Positions 9,386 through 18,801 are shown, counted from the stretch's first letter. The stretch: DNA of 64,000 nt from Sphingomonadales bacterium UBA2369 (GCA_002344055.1 DDTH01000018.1:219-64218), one strand, 5' to 3'. The notes: generated by a model not told the origin, from the letters alone. Numbers and translations are program-made.

Positions 9386-10419
9386 CGCCAGATTCTGTCG
9401 AACCGCGAGCCGAGGCTGGTCAGCAGTTCATACTGGCTGAGCGGTCCGGTCCCGCGCGGGAGATCCAGATCGAACGCGACCCAGTCGCCCTCGGCCAGCC
9501 CGAGCGGCGCGGCGATTGCGGTCAGGTCCATCGAAATTCGGCCAAGAACCGGCAGCTGTATCCCGTTCCAATGCGCGCCGAGCGGGGCGAGGTGGCGGAA
9601 CCAGCCATCGGCATAGCCCAGGTTCACGACCGCGATCGTCTGATCCTGCGGCGCGACATAATCGGCGCAATAGCCGATGCTCTGGCCGGCGGCGACGTCA
9701 CGCAGTTGCACGACCCGCGCTTCGAGGCAGACGACCTGGCGAAGCGCGGCCCTCTGCTCCCGATCGGCAGGAACCGGAACGCCACCGTAAAGGGCCAGAC
9801 CCGGGCGGGTCAGGTCGAACGCATAATCGCTGCCGAGACAGATGCCCGCGCTGTTGGCGAGGCTGTAGCGCCGGGCGGGGATCACTTCGCGGAGGGCGTG
9901 GAAGTCTGCGAGCTGGCGTGCGTTGAGCGGGTGCACGGGTTCATCCGCGCAGGCGAGATGGCTCAGCAATGTCTCGATGACGAGGCCGTCGAGCAGGCCG
10001 GAGCACGCTTCTTCGACGGTCAGGCCGAGACGGTTCATGCCGGTATCGACCATCACGTCACAGGGGCGCCCCTCCCCGATCTCGCGCCAGCGTGCGACCT
10101 GCAGCGGTGAGTTCAACACCGGGCGCGCGGGCGAGGCCGCAGCGGTCATAACATCGTCCGGCCCAGGGCCGTGCAGAACAGAAAGAGTGAGGCCTTCGTC
10201 CCACGCACCCAGCGCCTCCGCCTCGGCATAGGTCGAGACGAAGAAGTCGCGGCAACCTACCGCCGCCAGCTGCCTCACCACTTCGCGCGCGCCAAGGCTG
10301 TAACCGTCCGCCTTGACCGCAGCGCCGCATGCCGCGTCACCGCCACGTGCGCGCAGCCAGCGCCAGTTGGAAACGAGCGCTTCGCCATCGAGCAACAGGC
10401 GGAGGGGGCGGTGGATCAT
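9382..10419 (-). CDS. alr: Alanine racemase
   Basis: This 345-residue PLP enzyme interconverts L- and D-alanine for peptidoglycan. The PLP lysine is in AAVKADGYSLGA (about residue 35). The catalytic tyrosine motif VNLGYADGWFRH and the conserved GRISMDLTAI follow in order. It is slightly shorter than typical Alr but has both the barrel and the C-terminal domain. It lies 19 bases after the MHS transporter gene on the same strand, which suggests a two-gene unit. Confidence 0.93.
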   Translation of the reverse strand: MIHRPLRLLLDGEALVSNWRWLRARGGDAACGAAVKADGYSLGAREVVRQLAAVGCRDFFVSTYAEAEALGAWDEGLTLSVLHGPGPDDVMTAAASPARPVLNSPLQVARWREIGEGRPCDVMVDTGMNRLGLTVEEACSGLLDGLVIETLLSHLACADEPVHPLNARQLADFHALREVIPARRYSLANSAGICLGSDYAFDLTRPGLALYGGVPVPADREQRAALRQVVCLEARVVQLRDVAAGQSIGYCADYVAPQDQTIAVVNLGYADGWFRHLAPLGAHWNGIQLPVLGRISMDLTAIAAPLGLAEGDWVAFDLDLPRGTGPLSQYELLTSLGSRFDRIWR

Positions 10420-10438
10420 CGCGTCGCCCTAGCGCGGG

Positions 10439-12079
10439 CTACTCGGTCGCGTCCATCCGCTTGCCCGCCGTCTCCGGCAGCCAGAACCAGCACACGATAA
10501 GCGCCATCAGCACGACGCCCCACGTGTACCAGAGACCCGAATAGGGGTTGCCGGTCGTCGCGACGATGTAACTGGCGATGACAGGCAGGAAGCCGCCGAA
10601 ATAGCCGGTGCCGATGTGATATGGGATCGACATTGAGCTGTAGCGGATCTTGGGCGGAAACATTTCCGACAGCAAAGCGGCGACAGGGCCGAAGGTGGCA
10701 CCGGACAAAGCCGTCAGGATCAGGATGGCGAGCACGATCAGCGCGATATTGCCCGGGGTCGGTATGCCAGGCATAAGCCGGTAGCCGCCTTCAGTGAGTG
10801 CCGCTTTCAGCTGGGCGGTATCGCGCACGATGTGCGGTCGGTCACCGACCGCCAGCGCCAGCGCTTCCGGCCCGGCCGTTCCCATCGCGAGTGCGGGCTC
10901 GGGCGGGACGGCGAAACTGAACGGAACGCCGTTGCGCGACAGTTCTGCGATCATGCCGCCGCACAGGTCGCTCTGCTTCTCGGCGAAAGCGTCAAAGGCA
11001 CAGGCGTCGCGGTGGATCACGACAGGCGCGTTCGCGGCGGCTTCTGCGCGCTCGCTGTTCGCCGCGTAGCCCATCATCCAGAAGAGCGGGAAGAGCAGGA
11101 CGAGTGTGAGCGCGTAACCGATGATGATCGGCTTGCGTCGCCCGATGCGATCCGAAAGCGCGCCGAACAGGATGAACCAGCCGAGCCCGAGCAAGGCCGT
11201 GCCGCCGACGATGACCTGCGCGGCGATCGGATCGACCCGCATCGGCCCGGTCAGGAAGGACAGGGTCGAGAACATCGCCGTATACCAGATCACGGTGAGG
11301 CCGGCGGCAATCCCGAACAACGCGACGAAAATCCGCTTCAGATTTCCGGGATAGCGCAGGCTTTCCATGAACGGATTGCTGGCCGTCTCGCCGGCCTCCT
11401 TCATCGCCTTGAAGACCGGGCTTTCCGACAGCTTCAGGCGCATCCACAGTGAGATGACGAGCAGCAGGATCGACAGCAGGAATGGCACGCGCCAGCCCCA
11501 GGCGGCCCAGATTTCGCCTGTCATGCCACTCCGAACCGCCAGCACGACAGCGAGGCTGAGCACGAAGCCGCCCGCGACTGACGCTTGGATGAAGCTTGTA
11601 TAGAAGCCCGCTTTTCCAGGTCTGCTATGCTCGGCGACATAGATCGCTGCACCGCCATATTCGCCGCCGAGAGCCAGCCCTTGCAGGATGCGCAGGAAAA
11701 TCAGCAGCATCGGCGCGGCGACGCCGATCGTTTCGGCGGATGGGATCAGGCCGACACCGGCCGTCGCGAATCCCATCAGGGTGATGGTGACGAGGAAGGT
11801 GTATTTGCGCCCAAGCTTGTCGCCGAGATAGCCGAACAAGATAGCGCCCAGCGGGCGGAAGCCGAAGCCGACCGCGAAGGTCGCCCAGGCGAACAGGATC
11901 TGCAGCGTCTCATTGCCCTGGGGGAAGAAGACCGGGCCGATAATGCCTGTGGCGGTCAGCGTGCCGTAGATGAAGAAATCATACCATTCGAAGACGGTGC
12001 CGGCCGAGGAGGCGCCGATGACGAGGCGCACATTTTTGGGCTCCAGTTCCGCGACTTCGCCCGTCTCCGACGCCGCCAT
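10439..12079 (-). CDS. MHS-family major facilitator transporter with a large loop
   Basis: This 546-residue transporter belongs to the metabolite:H+ symporter branch. It has the signature FEWYDFFIYGTLTA near the first membrane segment, then FRPLGAILFGYLGDKLGRKY, and GGEYGGAAIYVAE between helices 4 and 5. The insertion at about residues 340-440 is unusual. It is hydrophilic, contains two cysteines (RDACAFDAF, QSDLCGGM) and lies between helices of the second half, so it probably faces the periplasm. Ordinary MHS proteins have about 430 residues. GGGAGGG precedes the ATG. Substrate unknown; MHS proteins move organic acids or betaine-like solutes. Confidence 0.88.
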   Translation of the reverse strand: MAASETGEVAELEPKNVRLVIGASSAGTVFEWYDFFIYGTLTATGIIGPVFFPQGNETLQILFAWATFAVGFGFRPLGAILFGYLGDKLGRKYTFLVTITLMGFATAGVGLIPSAETIGVAAPMLLIFLRILQGLALGGEYGGAAIYVAEHSRPGKAGFYTSFIQASVAGGFVLSLAVVLAVRSGMTGEIWAAWGWRVPFLLSILLLVISLWMRLKLSESPVFKAMKEAGETASNPFMESLRYPGNLKRIFVALFGIAAGLTVIWYTAMFSTLSFLTGPMRVDPIAAQVIVGGTALLGLGWFILFGALSDRIGRRKPIIIGYALTLVLLFPLFWMMGYAANSERAEAAANAPVVIHRDACAFDAFAEKQSDLCGGMIAELSRNGVPFSFAVPPEPALAMGTAGPEALALAVGDRPHIVRDTAQLKAALTEGGYRLMPGIPTPGNIALIVLAILILTALSGATFGPVAALLSEMFPPKIRYSSMSIPYHIGTGYFGGFLPVIASYIVATTGNPYSGLWYTWGVVLMALIVCWFWLPETAGKRMDATE

Positions 12080-12210
12080 AAACCCTCCCCTGATCTTTTG
12101 GCGCGAGACTAGGCCCGGGAAGGTCCGCCCGGCAAGCGTTGCGGTTGCGGCAATCGCGACTTGCCTGTTCGCCCGCTGGCGGCCGGCGGCGGCGGCCCTA
12201 AATTGCCGGC

Positions 12211-13002
12211 ATGACCCAGCCCAGCCTTTTCATCTCGCACGGTGCGCCGGACCTCGCCTTGAGCGATGCGCCCGCCCGCCAATTCCTCGAAAGCCTCGGC
12301 GGCACGCTGAAGCGGCCCGACGCAATCGTCATCGCCTCCGCGCATGACGAGGCGGACGGCGTGGTGGTGCGTGCCCCCGCCCGATTCCGGACCTGGCATG
12401 ATTTCGGCAATTTCGACCGCCGCCTGTTCGAGATGCGCTACGAACCGCCGGGCGCGGCGGATGTCGCCGATGCGGCCTTTGCGTTGCTGGCGGCGGCAGG
12501 CCTGGCGCCGCGTCGCGACGATGGCGCCCAGCTGGATCATGGCGCCTGGGTGCCGCTGTCGCTGATCTTCCCGGCGGCGGACATCCCGATCGTCACCGTC
12601 TCAATCGATCCGCGCCGCGACGCGACGTGGCACGAAGCGGTCGGCCGTGCGCTGGCTCCATTGCGAGAGCAGAATGTGCTGGTGATCGGCTCCGGCAGCA
12701 TCTCCCACAATCTTCGCGAGGTGTTCGCGCGGAGCGGTGGCGGTCGTGAATGGGTGGAGCGTTTCACAACCTGGCTGGCGGAGAAGACGGAGGCGGGCGA
12801 CCGACGCTCCTTGGTCAACGCAATGGCCGAAGCCCCGGAAGCGGTGCGCAACCATCCGACCGACGAGCATCTCCTGCCTTTCTATGTCGCACTCGGCGCC
12901 GGCGGCGGTCGCGGCGCGCGGCTGCATCACAGCTACACTTATGATGTGCTGGCGATGGATTTGTATGCGTTCGGCCGGCCGGGGTCGAATCAGCGAGGCT
13001 GA
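12211..13002 (+). CDS. Extradiol ring-cleavage dioxygenase, DODA/LigB type
   Basis: This 263-residue protein is of the class III extradiol dioxygenase family (YgiD, DOPA 4,5-dioxygenase type). Expected metal-site histidines are in FISHGAPDLAL (residue 10), DHGAWVPL and LHHSYTYDVLAMDLYAFG at the end. SASHDEADG-like SAHDEA and GSGSISHNL are also family motifs. These enzymes open catechol-type rings using non-haem iron or zinc. It starts 131 bases from the divergent transporter gene. No other aromatic-degradation genes are nearby, so the substrate is unknown. Confidence 0.9.
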   Translation: MTQPSLFISHGAPDLALSDAPARQFLESLGGTLKRPDAIVIASAHDEADGVVVRAPARFRTWHDFGNFDRRLFEMRYEPPGAADVADAAFALLAAAGLAPRRDDGAQLDHGAWVPLSLIFPAADIPIVTVSIDPRRDATWHEAVGRALAPLREQNVLVIGSGSISHNLREVFARSGGGREWVERFTTWLAEKTEAGDRRSLVNAMAEAPEAVRNHPTDEHLLPFYVALGAGGGRGARLHHSYTYDVLAMDLYAFGRPGSNQRG

Positions 13003-13010
13003 AAACGAGT

Positions 13011-13358
13011 CTAAAACAGGCGGCCGCCGTTCGGCACCTGCAGCGACGGCCCGATCAGCACGACCGCCCCGTCGACATCGGGAAAGCCCAGGGTCAGCAC
13101 TTCCGACATGAAGGGACCGATCTGACGCGGCGGGAAGTTGACCACCGCCGCGACCTGCCGGCCGGTCAATTGCTCAACGGTATAATGGGTCGTGATCTGC
13201 GCGCTGGACCGCTTCACGCCGATCTCCGGGCCGAAGTCGATCCGTAGCTTGAAGGCGGGCTTGCGCGCCTCCGGGAACGGCTCGACGGCGATGATCGTGC
13301 CGACGCGGATGTCGACGGCGAGGAACTGGTCGAAGCTGATTTGCGGCGTGTCTGTCAT
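13011..13358 (-). CDS. csaA: CsaA-type tRNA-binding protein
   Basis: This 115-residue protein is almost entirely one OB-fold tRNA-binding domain, as in CsaA, the C-terminus of methionyl-tRNA synthetase and Trbp111. Characteristic segments are FLAVDIRVGTII, KPAFKLRIDFG, and VAAVVNFPPRQIGPFMSEVL, with LGFPDVDGAVVLI near the end. CsaA has been described as an export-related chaperone in Bacillus, but its role in proteobacteria is unsettled. The ATG at 13358 gives the normal family length. It is divergent from the glycosylase-like gene. Confidence 0.92.
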   Translation of the reverse strand: MTDTPQISFDQFLAVDIRVGTIIAVEPFPEARKPAFKLRIDFGPEIGVKRSSAQITTHYTVEQLTGRQVAAVVNFPPRQIGPFMSEVLTLGFPDVDGAVVLIGPSLQVPNGGRLF

Positions 13359-13393
13359 GCTTTCGCTCTTCCCCGCTTGCCCGGCCCGCGCAA

Positions 13394-13903
13394 GTGGGCT
13401 GTGTGCTTGGCGTGAGCGTCGTCCATCATTGCTTCGCCCCGATCGTGTCGCCGGAAACGCGCCTGCTGATCCTCGGCAGCCTGCCTGGCGCGGCGTCGCT
13501 GGCGGCCGGGCGCTATTATGCGAATCCGCGCAATCAGTTCTGGCGCTTGCTCGAGACGGTGATCGAGAAACCGCTTGTGGCGATGGCCTATGAAGATCGC
13601 CTCGACACGTTGCGCGCGGTGGGTATCGGCCTGTGGGACACGGTCGCAGCTGCCACCCGCCCCGGGAGCCTCGACGCGGACATTCGGCTGGAAGCAGCGA
13701 GCGACATCTCCGCACTCGCCGCGATGTTGCCGCAGCTTCGCGCGATCGCCTTCAACGGGGGCGCCGCGGCCCGCATTGGCCGCCGGGAGATCGGGACAAG
13801 CAGTCTCGCGCTGGTCGATCTGCCGTCGAGCAGCCCGGCTTACACTCTCCCCTTCACGCGCAAATCGGAAACCTGGAGCGAGCTTCGACCCTATCTGCTC
13901 TAG
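13394..13903 (+). CDS. DNA-deoxyinosine/uracil glycosylase family protein
   Basis: This protein of up to 169 residues belongs to the uracil-DNA glycosylase superfamily, in the branch annotated as hypoxanthine-DNA glycosylase. Motif 1 reads ILGSLPGAASLAAGRYYANPRNQFWRL and the C-terminal motif is LPSSSPAYTLPFTRK. It would remove deaminated bases from DNA. The start is uncertain: GTG codons at 13394, 13403 and 13412 are all possible and none has a good ribosome site. It overlaps the convergent cysQ stop by 4 bases. Confidence 0.85.
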   Translation: MGCVLGVSVVHHCFAPIVSPETRLLILGSLPGAASLAAGRYYANPRNQFWRLLETVIEKPLVAMAYEDRLDTLRAVGIGLWDTVAAATRPGSLDADIRLEAASDISALAAMLPQLRAIAFNGGAAARIGRREIGTSSLALVDLPSSSPAYTLPFTRKSETWSELRPYLL

Positions 13904-14658
13904 ATCGTCCGGAGCAATTCCACGGCCCGAGCAACGAGACTGGGGGCACCGATCAACAGGTCCGGCACGCTGACGTCCGGCTGGTTGTAGCGGATCTCCG
14001 ACCCATCGACGCGGCAGGCTGCCAGGCCGGCGGCCTGCGCCACCGCGACCGGGGCGCAATTGTCCCACTCATTCTGTCCGCCCTCATGGAAATAGAGGTC
14101 CGCCTCGCCCGCGATCACGGCCATCGTCTTTGCCCCCGCCGAGCCCAGCCGGTGCAATTCCCCGCCGAGCGCGTCCACCAGTGCCACCGACCGCTCGGAC
14201 GGCCGGGAGCGGCTGACGATGACGACCGGCGGTCGCCTCGCCGCGAGCAGCGGCTTGGCGGCGCCGGTCGCGGCGATCCGACCGAGGTCGGGCTGCGCCA
14301 CCGCGCCCGCCACTGGAATGCCATCAACGCTCAGCGCCACATGCACAGCCCAGTCCGAGCGTCCGGAGGCATATTCGCGCGTGCCGTCGAGCGGATCGAC
14401 GATCCACACCCGCCGAGACTCCAGCCGCGCGAGATCGTCCGGACTCTCCTCCGACAGGATCGCGTCCTCGGGCCGTAACATGGCGAGCGCGGCGAGCAGG
14501 AAGGCGTTGGCGGTGCGGTCCGCGACATGGCCGAGCGGCACCGGATCGAGCGTCCCGTCCCGCAACGGACACAGCAAGGCCCCGGCTCGTTCGGCGAGCC
14601 AGGCAGCAAGTTCATGGTCGTTCATCACCCCGGTCTCTGCCCGCTCTGCAGGTGCCAT
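13900..14658 (-). CDS. cysQ: 3'(2'),5'-bisphosphate nucleotidase CysQ
   Basis: This 252-residue inositol-monophosphatase-family enzyme most likely hydrolyses PAP to AMP, clearing the by-product of sulfate assimilation. Metal-site motifs are EESPDDLARL (Glu), WIVDPLDGTREYA (the DPLDGT signature) and EWDNCAPVAVAQAAGL near the end. GGGAGG lies 7 bases before the ATG at 14658, which decides this start over one 30 bases upstream. No other sulfur genes are adjacent. Inositol monophosphatase activity is the alternative. Confidence 0.88.
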   Translation of the reverse strand: MAPAERAETGVMNDHELAAWLAERAGALLCPLRDGTLDPVPLGHVADRTANAFLLAALAMLRPEDAILSEESPDDLARLESRRVWIVDPLDGTREYASGRSDWAVHVALSVDGIPVAGAVAQPDLGRIAATGAAKPLLAARRPPVVIVSRSRPSERSVALVDALGGELHRLGSAGAKTMAVIAGEADLYFHEGGQNEWDNCAPVAVAQAAGLAACRVDGSEIRYNQPDVSVPDLLIGAPSLVARAVELLRTI

Positions 14659-14741
14659 GCAAACCTCCCGGTCAGCGGAATTTACCACTCGTTAACCAAT
14701 TCGCTTTACCCCGTTCGTGAGAAGTTAGTGGGGGTATATCC

Positions 14742-15218
14742 ATGTCTATCCTGTTGAGCATGCTGCTCGCCCAGGCGCGGGTGCTGCCGGAGGTCGATCG
14801 CCGTGCGCTCGACCTGCAGGCGCGCGCGGAAGCGATCCAGACGCGGCGGACCCCGCCAGCGGCCCGGACCGCCGCGGCGCAAACGGCTGCCGCGCGGCGG
14901 CCGGCTGCGACTCATCCCGCAACCGTGACCGCTCGCCGCCCTGTCCAGCAGGCCGCGACGCAGTCGCAGAGCAATACGAATGCCATGCGTCCTGCTTCGA
15001 TCCGCCGGGCGTCGGGGGGCGCCCTCGATCTCAGCGCAATCACCACGATCTGCCGGGCCGCGGGCAATCAGGCCGATCCGGCGGCGTTCATCACGACCAT
15101 GACGCGCGCTTATTCTCTCGACACCGGCGAAAGCCAGTCGCTGCGCACCAGCTGCGCCGCCTATCTCGCCGGCCGCGCCGATGCGCGCACCAGCGACTAC
15201 GGCGCACCAGCGCACTAG
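14742..15218 (+). CDS. Alanine-rich hypothetical protein
   Basis: This is a 158-residue protein I do not recognise. It has a short hydrophobic start (MSILLSMLLAQA), a low-complexity region rich in Ala, Arg, Thr and Gln (residues about 25-90), then a small folded-looking domain. That domain carries two cysteines (ITTICRAAGNQ and LRTSCAAYLAG) that could form a disulfide. This suggests export, although the signal peptide is short. A strong terminator follows, so it is probably a single-gene transcript. Confidence 0.65.
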   Translation: MSILLSMLLAQARVLPEVDRRALDLQARAEAIQTRRTPPAARTAAAQTAAARRPAATHPATVTARRPVQQAATQSQSNTNAMRPASIRRASGGALDLSAITTICRAAGNQADPAAFITTMTRAYSLDTGESQSLRTSCAAYLAGRADARTSDYGAPAH

Positions 15219-15244
15219 AAGCATCCATATTGGCGGAAATGACA

Positions 15245-15273
15245 GGCCGCGGACGCTGGTTCGCGGCCTTTTT
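15245..15273 (+). terminator. Rho-independent terminator
   Basis: GGCCGCG (15245-15251) pairs with CGCGGCC (15262-15268) across a 10-base loop, and five T residues follow directly. It lies 27 bases after the stop of the alanine-rich gene. It is the clearest intrinsic terminator in the window. Confidence 0.85.
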
Positions 15274-15311
15274 CCATGCTTAGCTTCGCCCCGGCACCGC
15301 TTGGGGGAAGC

Positions 15312-16457
15312 ATGAAGCTGCTGACGTTCATCGGGACGCGTCCCGAGGCGATCAAGATGGCGCCCGTGCTCCACGCCCTTCGCCCGCGTCGCGATGTCAC
15401 CTCCCTGCTCGCGCTCACCGGCCAGCATCGGGAGCTTATCGACGCCCCGCTCGAGTTTTTCGGCGTTCCCGCAGATTACCGACTGGACCTCGGCGATCGA
15501 GACCAGGACCCGCTCGCTTTTGTGGAGCGCACCGTCCCCGAGCTTGTCCGGCTGCTCGAAATCGTTCGACCGGATCGGGTCGTCGTTCAGGGCGATACGG
15601 CCAGCGCAATGGCCGGCGCCGAAGCTGCCCGGCAATGCGCGCTGCCGCTCGCTCATGTCGAAGCTGGGCTGCGCACGCATTGCGAACTCCCTTGGCCGGA
15701 GGAGCCGTTCCGGCGCGCGATCGATGCCATGTCGGACCTGCTGCTGGCGCCCACCGACCTGGCGGCGGCCAATCTTCGCAATGAAGGCTTGCCCGGCGCG
15801 ATCCACATCACCGGCAATAGCGGCGTGGACGCGCTGCACTGGGTGGTCGACAGGCTGGCGCGCAATCAGGCGTTGCGCCGCCGCTGCGAAGCGATGGTGC
15901 CGACGGACCGGCCCTTCATCCTCGTCACGCTTCACCGGCGCGAGAATATCGGCCAGGGGACAGAGGCGCTTTGCGCAGCGCTGCAAGAGATCGCCCGCGC
16001 ACTCGAGATCGTTCTGCCGCTCCATCCAAACCCGCGCTTCGCCGAGCCGATCCGGCGGGCGCTGGCAAATCGGGACGGCATCCACCTGCTGGCGCCGCAG
16101 AGTCCGCCGGCGATGGTCATGCTGATGCAGCGCAGCCGCCTGATCATGACCGATTCCGGCGGCATCCAGGAGGAAGCGCCGAGCCTGGGCAAGCCGGCCC
16201 TGGTGCTGAGGGATGCGACCGAGCGGCCGGAAGGCATCGCAACCGGCATAGCGACCTTAGTGCCGCTGGAGACAGATGCGATTGTGGCAGCGGTTCGAAC
16301 TGAACCGGGCCGAGCGAAGGACTGGCCCATCGCGAGCAATCCTTATGGCGACGGCCGCGCGGCGAGCCGGATCGCCGCCGCCCTGCTGGGCGAGCCGTTT
16401 TCGCCGTTCGGAACCGGGGCGCATAGCCAGGTCGCGACGCCCGCATTGCGCGTCTGA
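15312..16457 (+). CDS. wecB: UDP-N-acetylglucosamine 2-epimerase (non-hydrolysing)
   Basis: This 381-residue enzyme converts UDP-GlcNAc to UDP-ManNAc for surface polysaccharides. Family motifs are FIGTRPEAIKMAP at the start, VVQGDTASAMAGA, HVEAGLRTHCELPWPEE, VTLHRRENIG and MTDSGGIQEEAPSLGKP. GGGGGAAG lies just upstream of the ATG at 15312; a longer start at 15276 would add residues unlike the family. No other polysaccharide genes are adjacent, which is unusual for wecB. It lies after a terminator and 60 bases before the penicillin-binding protein gene. Confidence 0.93.
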   Translation: MKLLTFIGTRPEAIKMAPVLHALRPRRDVTSLLALTGQHRELIDAPLEFFGVPADYRLDLGDRDQDPLAFVERTVPELVRLLEIVRPDRVVVQGDTASAMAGAEAARQCALPLAHVEAGLRTHCELPWPEEPFRRAIDAMSDLLLAPTDLAAANLRNEGLPGAIHITGNSGVDALHWVVDRLARNQALRRRCEAMVPTDRPFILVTLHRRENIGQGTEALCAALQEIARALEIVLPLHPNPRFAEPIRRALANRDGIHLLAPQSPPAMVMLMQRSRLIMTDSGGIQEEAPSLGKPALVLRDATERPEGIATGIATLVPLETDAIVAAVRTEPGRAKDWPIASNPYGDGRAASRIAAALLGEPFSPFGTGAHSQVATPALRV

Positions 16458-16517
16458 ACCCGAAAGGCTTGCGGGCACCTTCATTCCCGCGCATGAATGC
16501 CGGCGAGCGACGCATCG

Positions 16518-18599
16518 ATGGCAGCCGACGATTATCCGCGACGCGCGGCGCGCGCTTATGCCAACGGCCCCGCGCCCGTATGGCCCGGCGGGCAACATCC
16601 AGGCGCCCAGCCACCTGCCCCGCCGCAGCCTCCCGAGCCGCATCACAGAGGCCGCTGGCCGCGCTGGGTCACCTGGACGATCCGCATCTTTCTGCTGCTG
16701 CTGGCAGCGCTGGTCGTTTGGCTGACCATCACGGCGCCGCTGCACAGTTCGTTGCAGCCGCTCGGTGCGCCGAGCGTCACCGTCTACTCGGCGGAGGGCG
16801 AGGTGATCGCGCGCAAGGGCGCGGTGATCAGCGAGGCGGTCGACGTCACCGAACTTCCGCCGCACGTCGCGCAGGCCTTCATCGCGGTCGAGGACAAGCG
16901 CTTCTTCCGGCACATCGGCGTCGATCCCTATGGCATGACCCGCGCCATGGTCCGCAACATCGGCGCGGGCGCGGCACGCGAGGGCGGCAGCACGATCACC
17001 CAGCAGCTCGCCAAGACCAGCTTCACCGGCGCCGACCGCACCGCCTTCCGCAAGCTGCAGGAAGGGTTCATCGCGCTTTGGCTGGAGGCGTGGCTGTCGA
17101 AGGAGGAGATCCTCAGCCGCTACCTGTCCAACGTCTATTTTGGCGACAATACCTACGGCCTGCGGGCGGCGGCGCGGCACTATTTCAGCGTCGATCCCGA
17201 GGAACTGACGCTGGAGCAGGCGGCGATGCTCGCCGGGGTCGTGAACGCGCCGTCGCGGCTGGCGCCGACCCGCAATATCGAGGGCGCGCGGGAGCGGGCT
17301 GAACTGGTAATCCGGCGGATGCGCGACGCGGAGTTCATTACCGAGCGGGAGGCGCGCGCCTATCGCCCGGCGCGGCTGCGGGTCGGGCCGCGCGACGACA
17401 CGCCGACCGGCACCTATTTCGCCGACTGGGTGCTGGCGCAGCGCGACGCGGACGACGAGAGCTATGGCGAGCGCGAGATCCACACCACGCTGGAACTGAG
17501 GCTGCAGCAGCATGCCGAGCGCGTGGTCCGCAATGCCGGGCTGGGCCGCGCGCAGGTCGCTTTGGTGGCGATGCGGACGGACGGGCGGATCGTCGCCATG
17601 GTCGGCGGCAAGAATTACGAGCGCAACGCCTTCAACCGGGCGACCCAGGCGCGGCGGCAGCCGGGATCGACGTTCAAATTGTTCGTCTACCTCGCAGCGC
17701 TGCGCAACGGCATGAATCCCAATTCGATGGTCGACGATTCGCCGATCACGACCGGCGAATACCGGCCGCAGAATTACAGCCGGCAGTATCGCGGGCAGAT
17801 CAGCATGGCCGAGGCGTTCGCCCAGTCGAGCAATGTCGCCACGATCCGGCTGGCCCAGCGGGTGGGCATGCCGGAGGTTATCCGCGCGGCCCGCGATCTG
17901 GGCATCACCGCCGAACTGCCCAACCATCCCAGCTTGCCGCTCGGCACGGCGGGGATCAGCCTGCTGGAGATGACGGCGGCCTATGCGGCAGTGGCGTCGG
18001 ATGGTTATCCGGTCACCCCCAACGGCATATCCGAACGGGACCGCAATGCCATCGCCAACCGCTATGGCAGTACGCCGGTGGCGCAGCGGCGGGACCCGGC
18101 CTTCGCGCAGATGCGGACCTTGCTATCCGGCGTCGTGACGCGGGGGACGGGCACGGCGGCGAACCTGTCGGTGCCGGCCTATGGCAAGACGGGAACGACG
18201 CAGGACTATCGGGACGCGGTGTTCATCGGCTTTTCCGGCGACCTGGTGGTCGGCGTCTGGGTCGGCAATGACGACAACCGGCCGCTGCCGGGCATTACCG
18301 GCGGGTCGCTGCCGGCGCGCATCTGGCGCGGCTTCATGTCCGAAGCGGTGGGCGCGGCCCCGGCGCCGGTCGAGCAGGCGCCGGTCGAGGAGGTGGACGA
18401 GAACCTCCTCAATGAGGCGAACGCGCTTGACCCGCTCGCCAATGGTGCCGATCCGAACGAGCCGCCCAAGCCGACCGACGACCCGCAGGAGCCGGTCGGC
18501 CCGGCCGGCGTGCCGCAGGTGGCGACGCCCCCGGCCCAGCCGCAGCGCGAGCGCGACTTCCAGTTCGAGGATTCGGTTACGCCGACTGGACCGCGTTAG
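16518..18599 (+). CDS. PBP1A-type bifunctional penicillin-binding protein
   Basis: This peptidoglycan synthase of about 693 residues has a proline-rich cytoplasmic tail, then one membrane segment (IRIFLLLLAALVVWLTI). A GT51 glycosyltransferase follows (EDKRFFRHIGVDPYG, GGSTITQQLAKTSF). The transpeptidase domain contains the serine motif STFK in RRQPGSTFKLF, SSN and KTGTTQDY. The tail is acidic and proline-rich (about 70 residues). It polymerises and crosslinks cell wall outside the membrane. Start choice is between ATG codons at 16497 and 16518. Its end overlaps the convergent small gene by 23 bases. Confidence 0.92.
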   Translation: MAADDYPRRAARAYANGPAPVWPGGQHPGAQPPAPPQPPEPHHRGRWPRWVTWTIRIFLLLLAALVVWLTITAPLHSSLQPLGAPSVTVYSAEGEVIARKGAVISEAVDVTELPPHVAQAFIAVEDKRFFRHIGVDPYGMTRAMVRNIGAGAAREGGSTITQQLAKTSFTGADRTAFRKLQEGFIALWLEAWLSKEEILSRYLSNVYFGDNTYGLRAAARHYFSVDPEELTLEQAAMLAGVVNAPSRLAPTRNIEGARERAELVIRRMRDAEFITEREARAYRPARLRVGPRDDTPTGTYFADWVLAQRDADDESYGEREIHTTLELRLQQHAERVVRNAGLGRAQVALVAMRTDGRIVAMVGGKNYERNAFNRATQARRQPGSTFKLFVYLAALRNGMNPNSMVDDSPITTGEYRPQNYSRQYRGQISMAEAFAQSSNVATIRLAQRVGMPEVIRAARDLGITAELPNHPSLPLGTAGISLLEMTAAYAAVASDGYPVTPNGISERDRNAIANRYGSTPVAQRRDPAFAQMRTLLSGVVTRGTGTAANLSVPAYGKTGTTQDYRDAVFIGFSGDLVVGVWVGNDDNRPLPGITGGSLPARIWRGFMSEAVGAAPAPVEQAPVEEVDENLLNEANALDPLANGADPNEPPKPTDDPQEPVGPAGVPQVATPPAQPQRERDFQFEDSVTPTGPR

Positions 18600-18801
18600 G
18601 CTCCGCGGGAATGCGCCGCCGCTCCTTGCGGCTGTCATAGACCTTCTTCGCGACCAGCCCGCCGATGATCGCCGCGCCGATCGGCGTGAAGGCGCGGCGC
18701 AGCAGCCAAGGGGCGGCAGCGCCGAGCAAAGCGCCCTTCAGGCCATTCTGACGGCCCGCGAGACGGCGGCCGATTTCCGCGGTGACGAGTTTGCCGATCA
18801 T
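18577..18801 (-). CDS. Small hydrophobic hypothetical protein
   Basis: This 74-residue protein of unknown function has two weakly hydrophobic stretches (GLKGALLGAAAPWLL and PIGAAIIGGLVAKKV) and a basic C-terminal segment (SRKERRR). GAAGAGGA precedes the ATG at 18801. The start MIGKLVTAEIGRRLA resembles small proteins found widely in sphingomonads. It lies 71 bases downstream of the transketolase gene on the same strand, and its 3' end runs into the penicillin-binding protein gene. Confidence 0.65.
   Translation of the reverse strand: MIGKLVTAEIGRRLAGRQNGLKGALLGAAAPWLLRRAFTPIGAAIIGGLVAKKVYDSRKERRRIPAEPNAVQSA

Noticed and set aside
14691..14710. CtrA-like TTAA-N7-TAAA site upstream of cysQ
   Set aside because: One half-site departs from consensus and cysQ is not an expected cell-cycle target.
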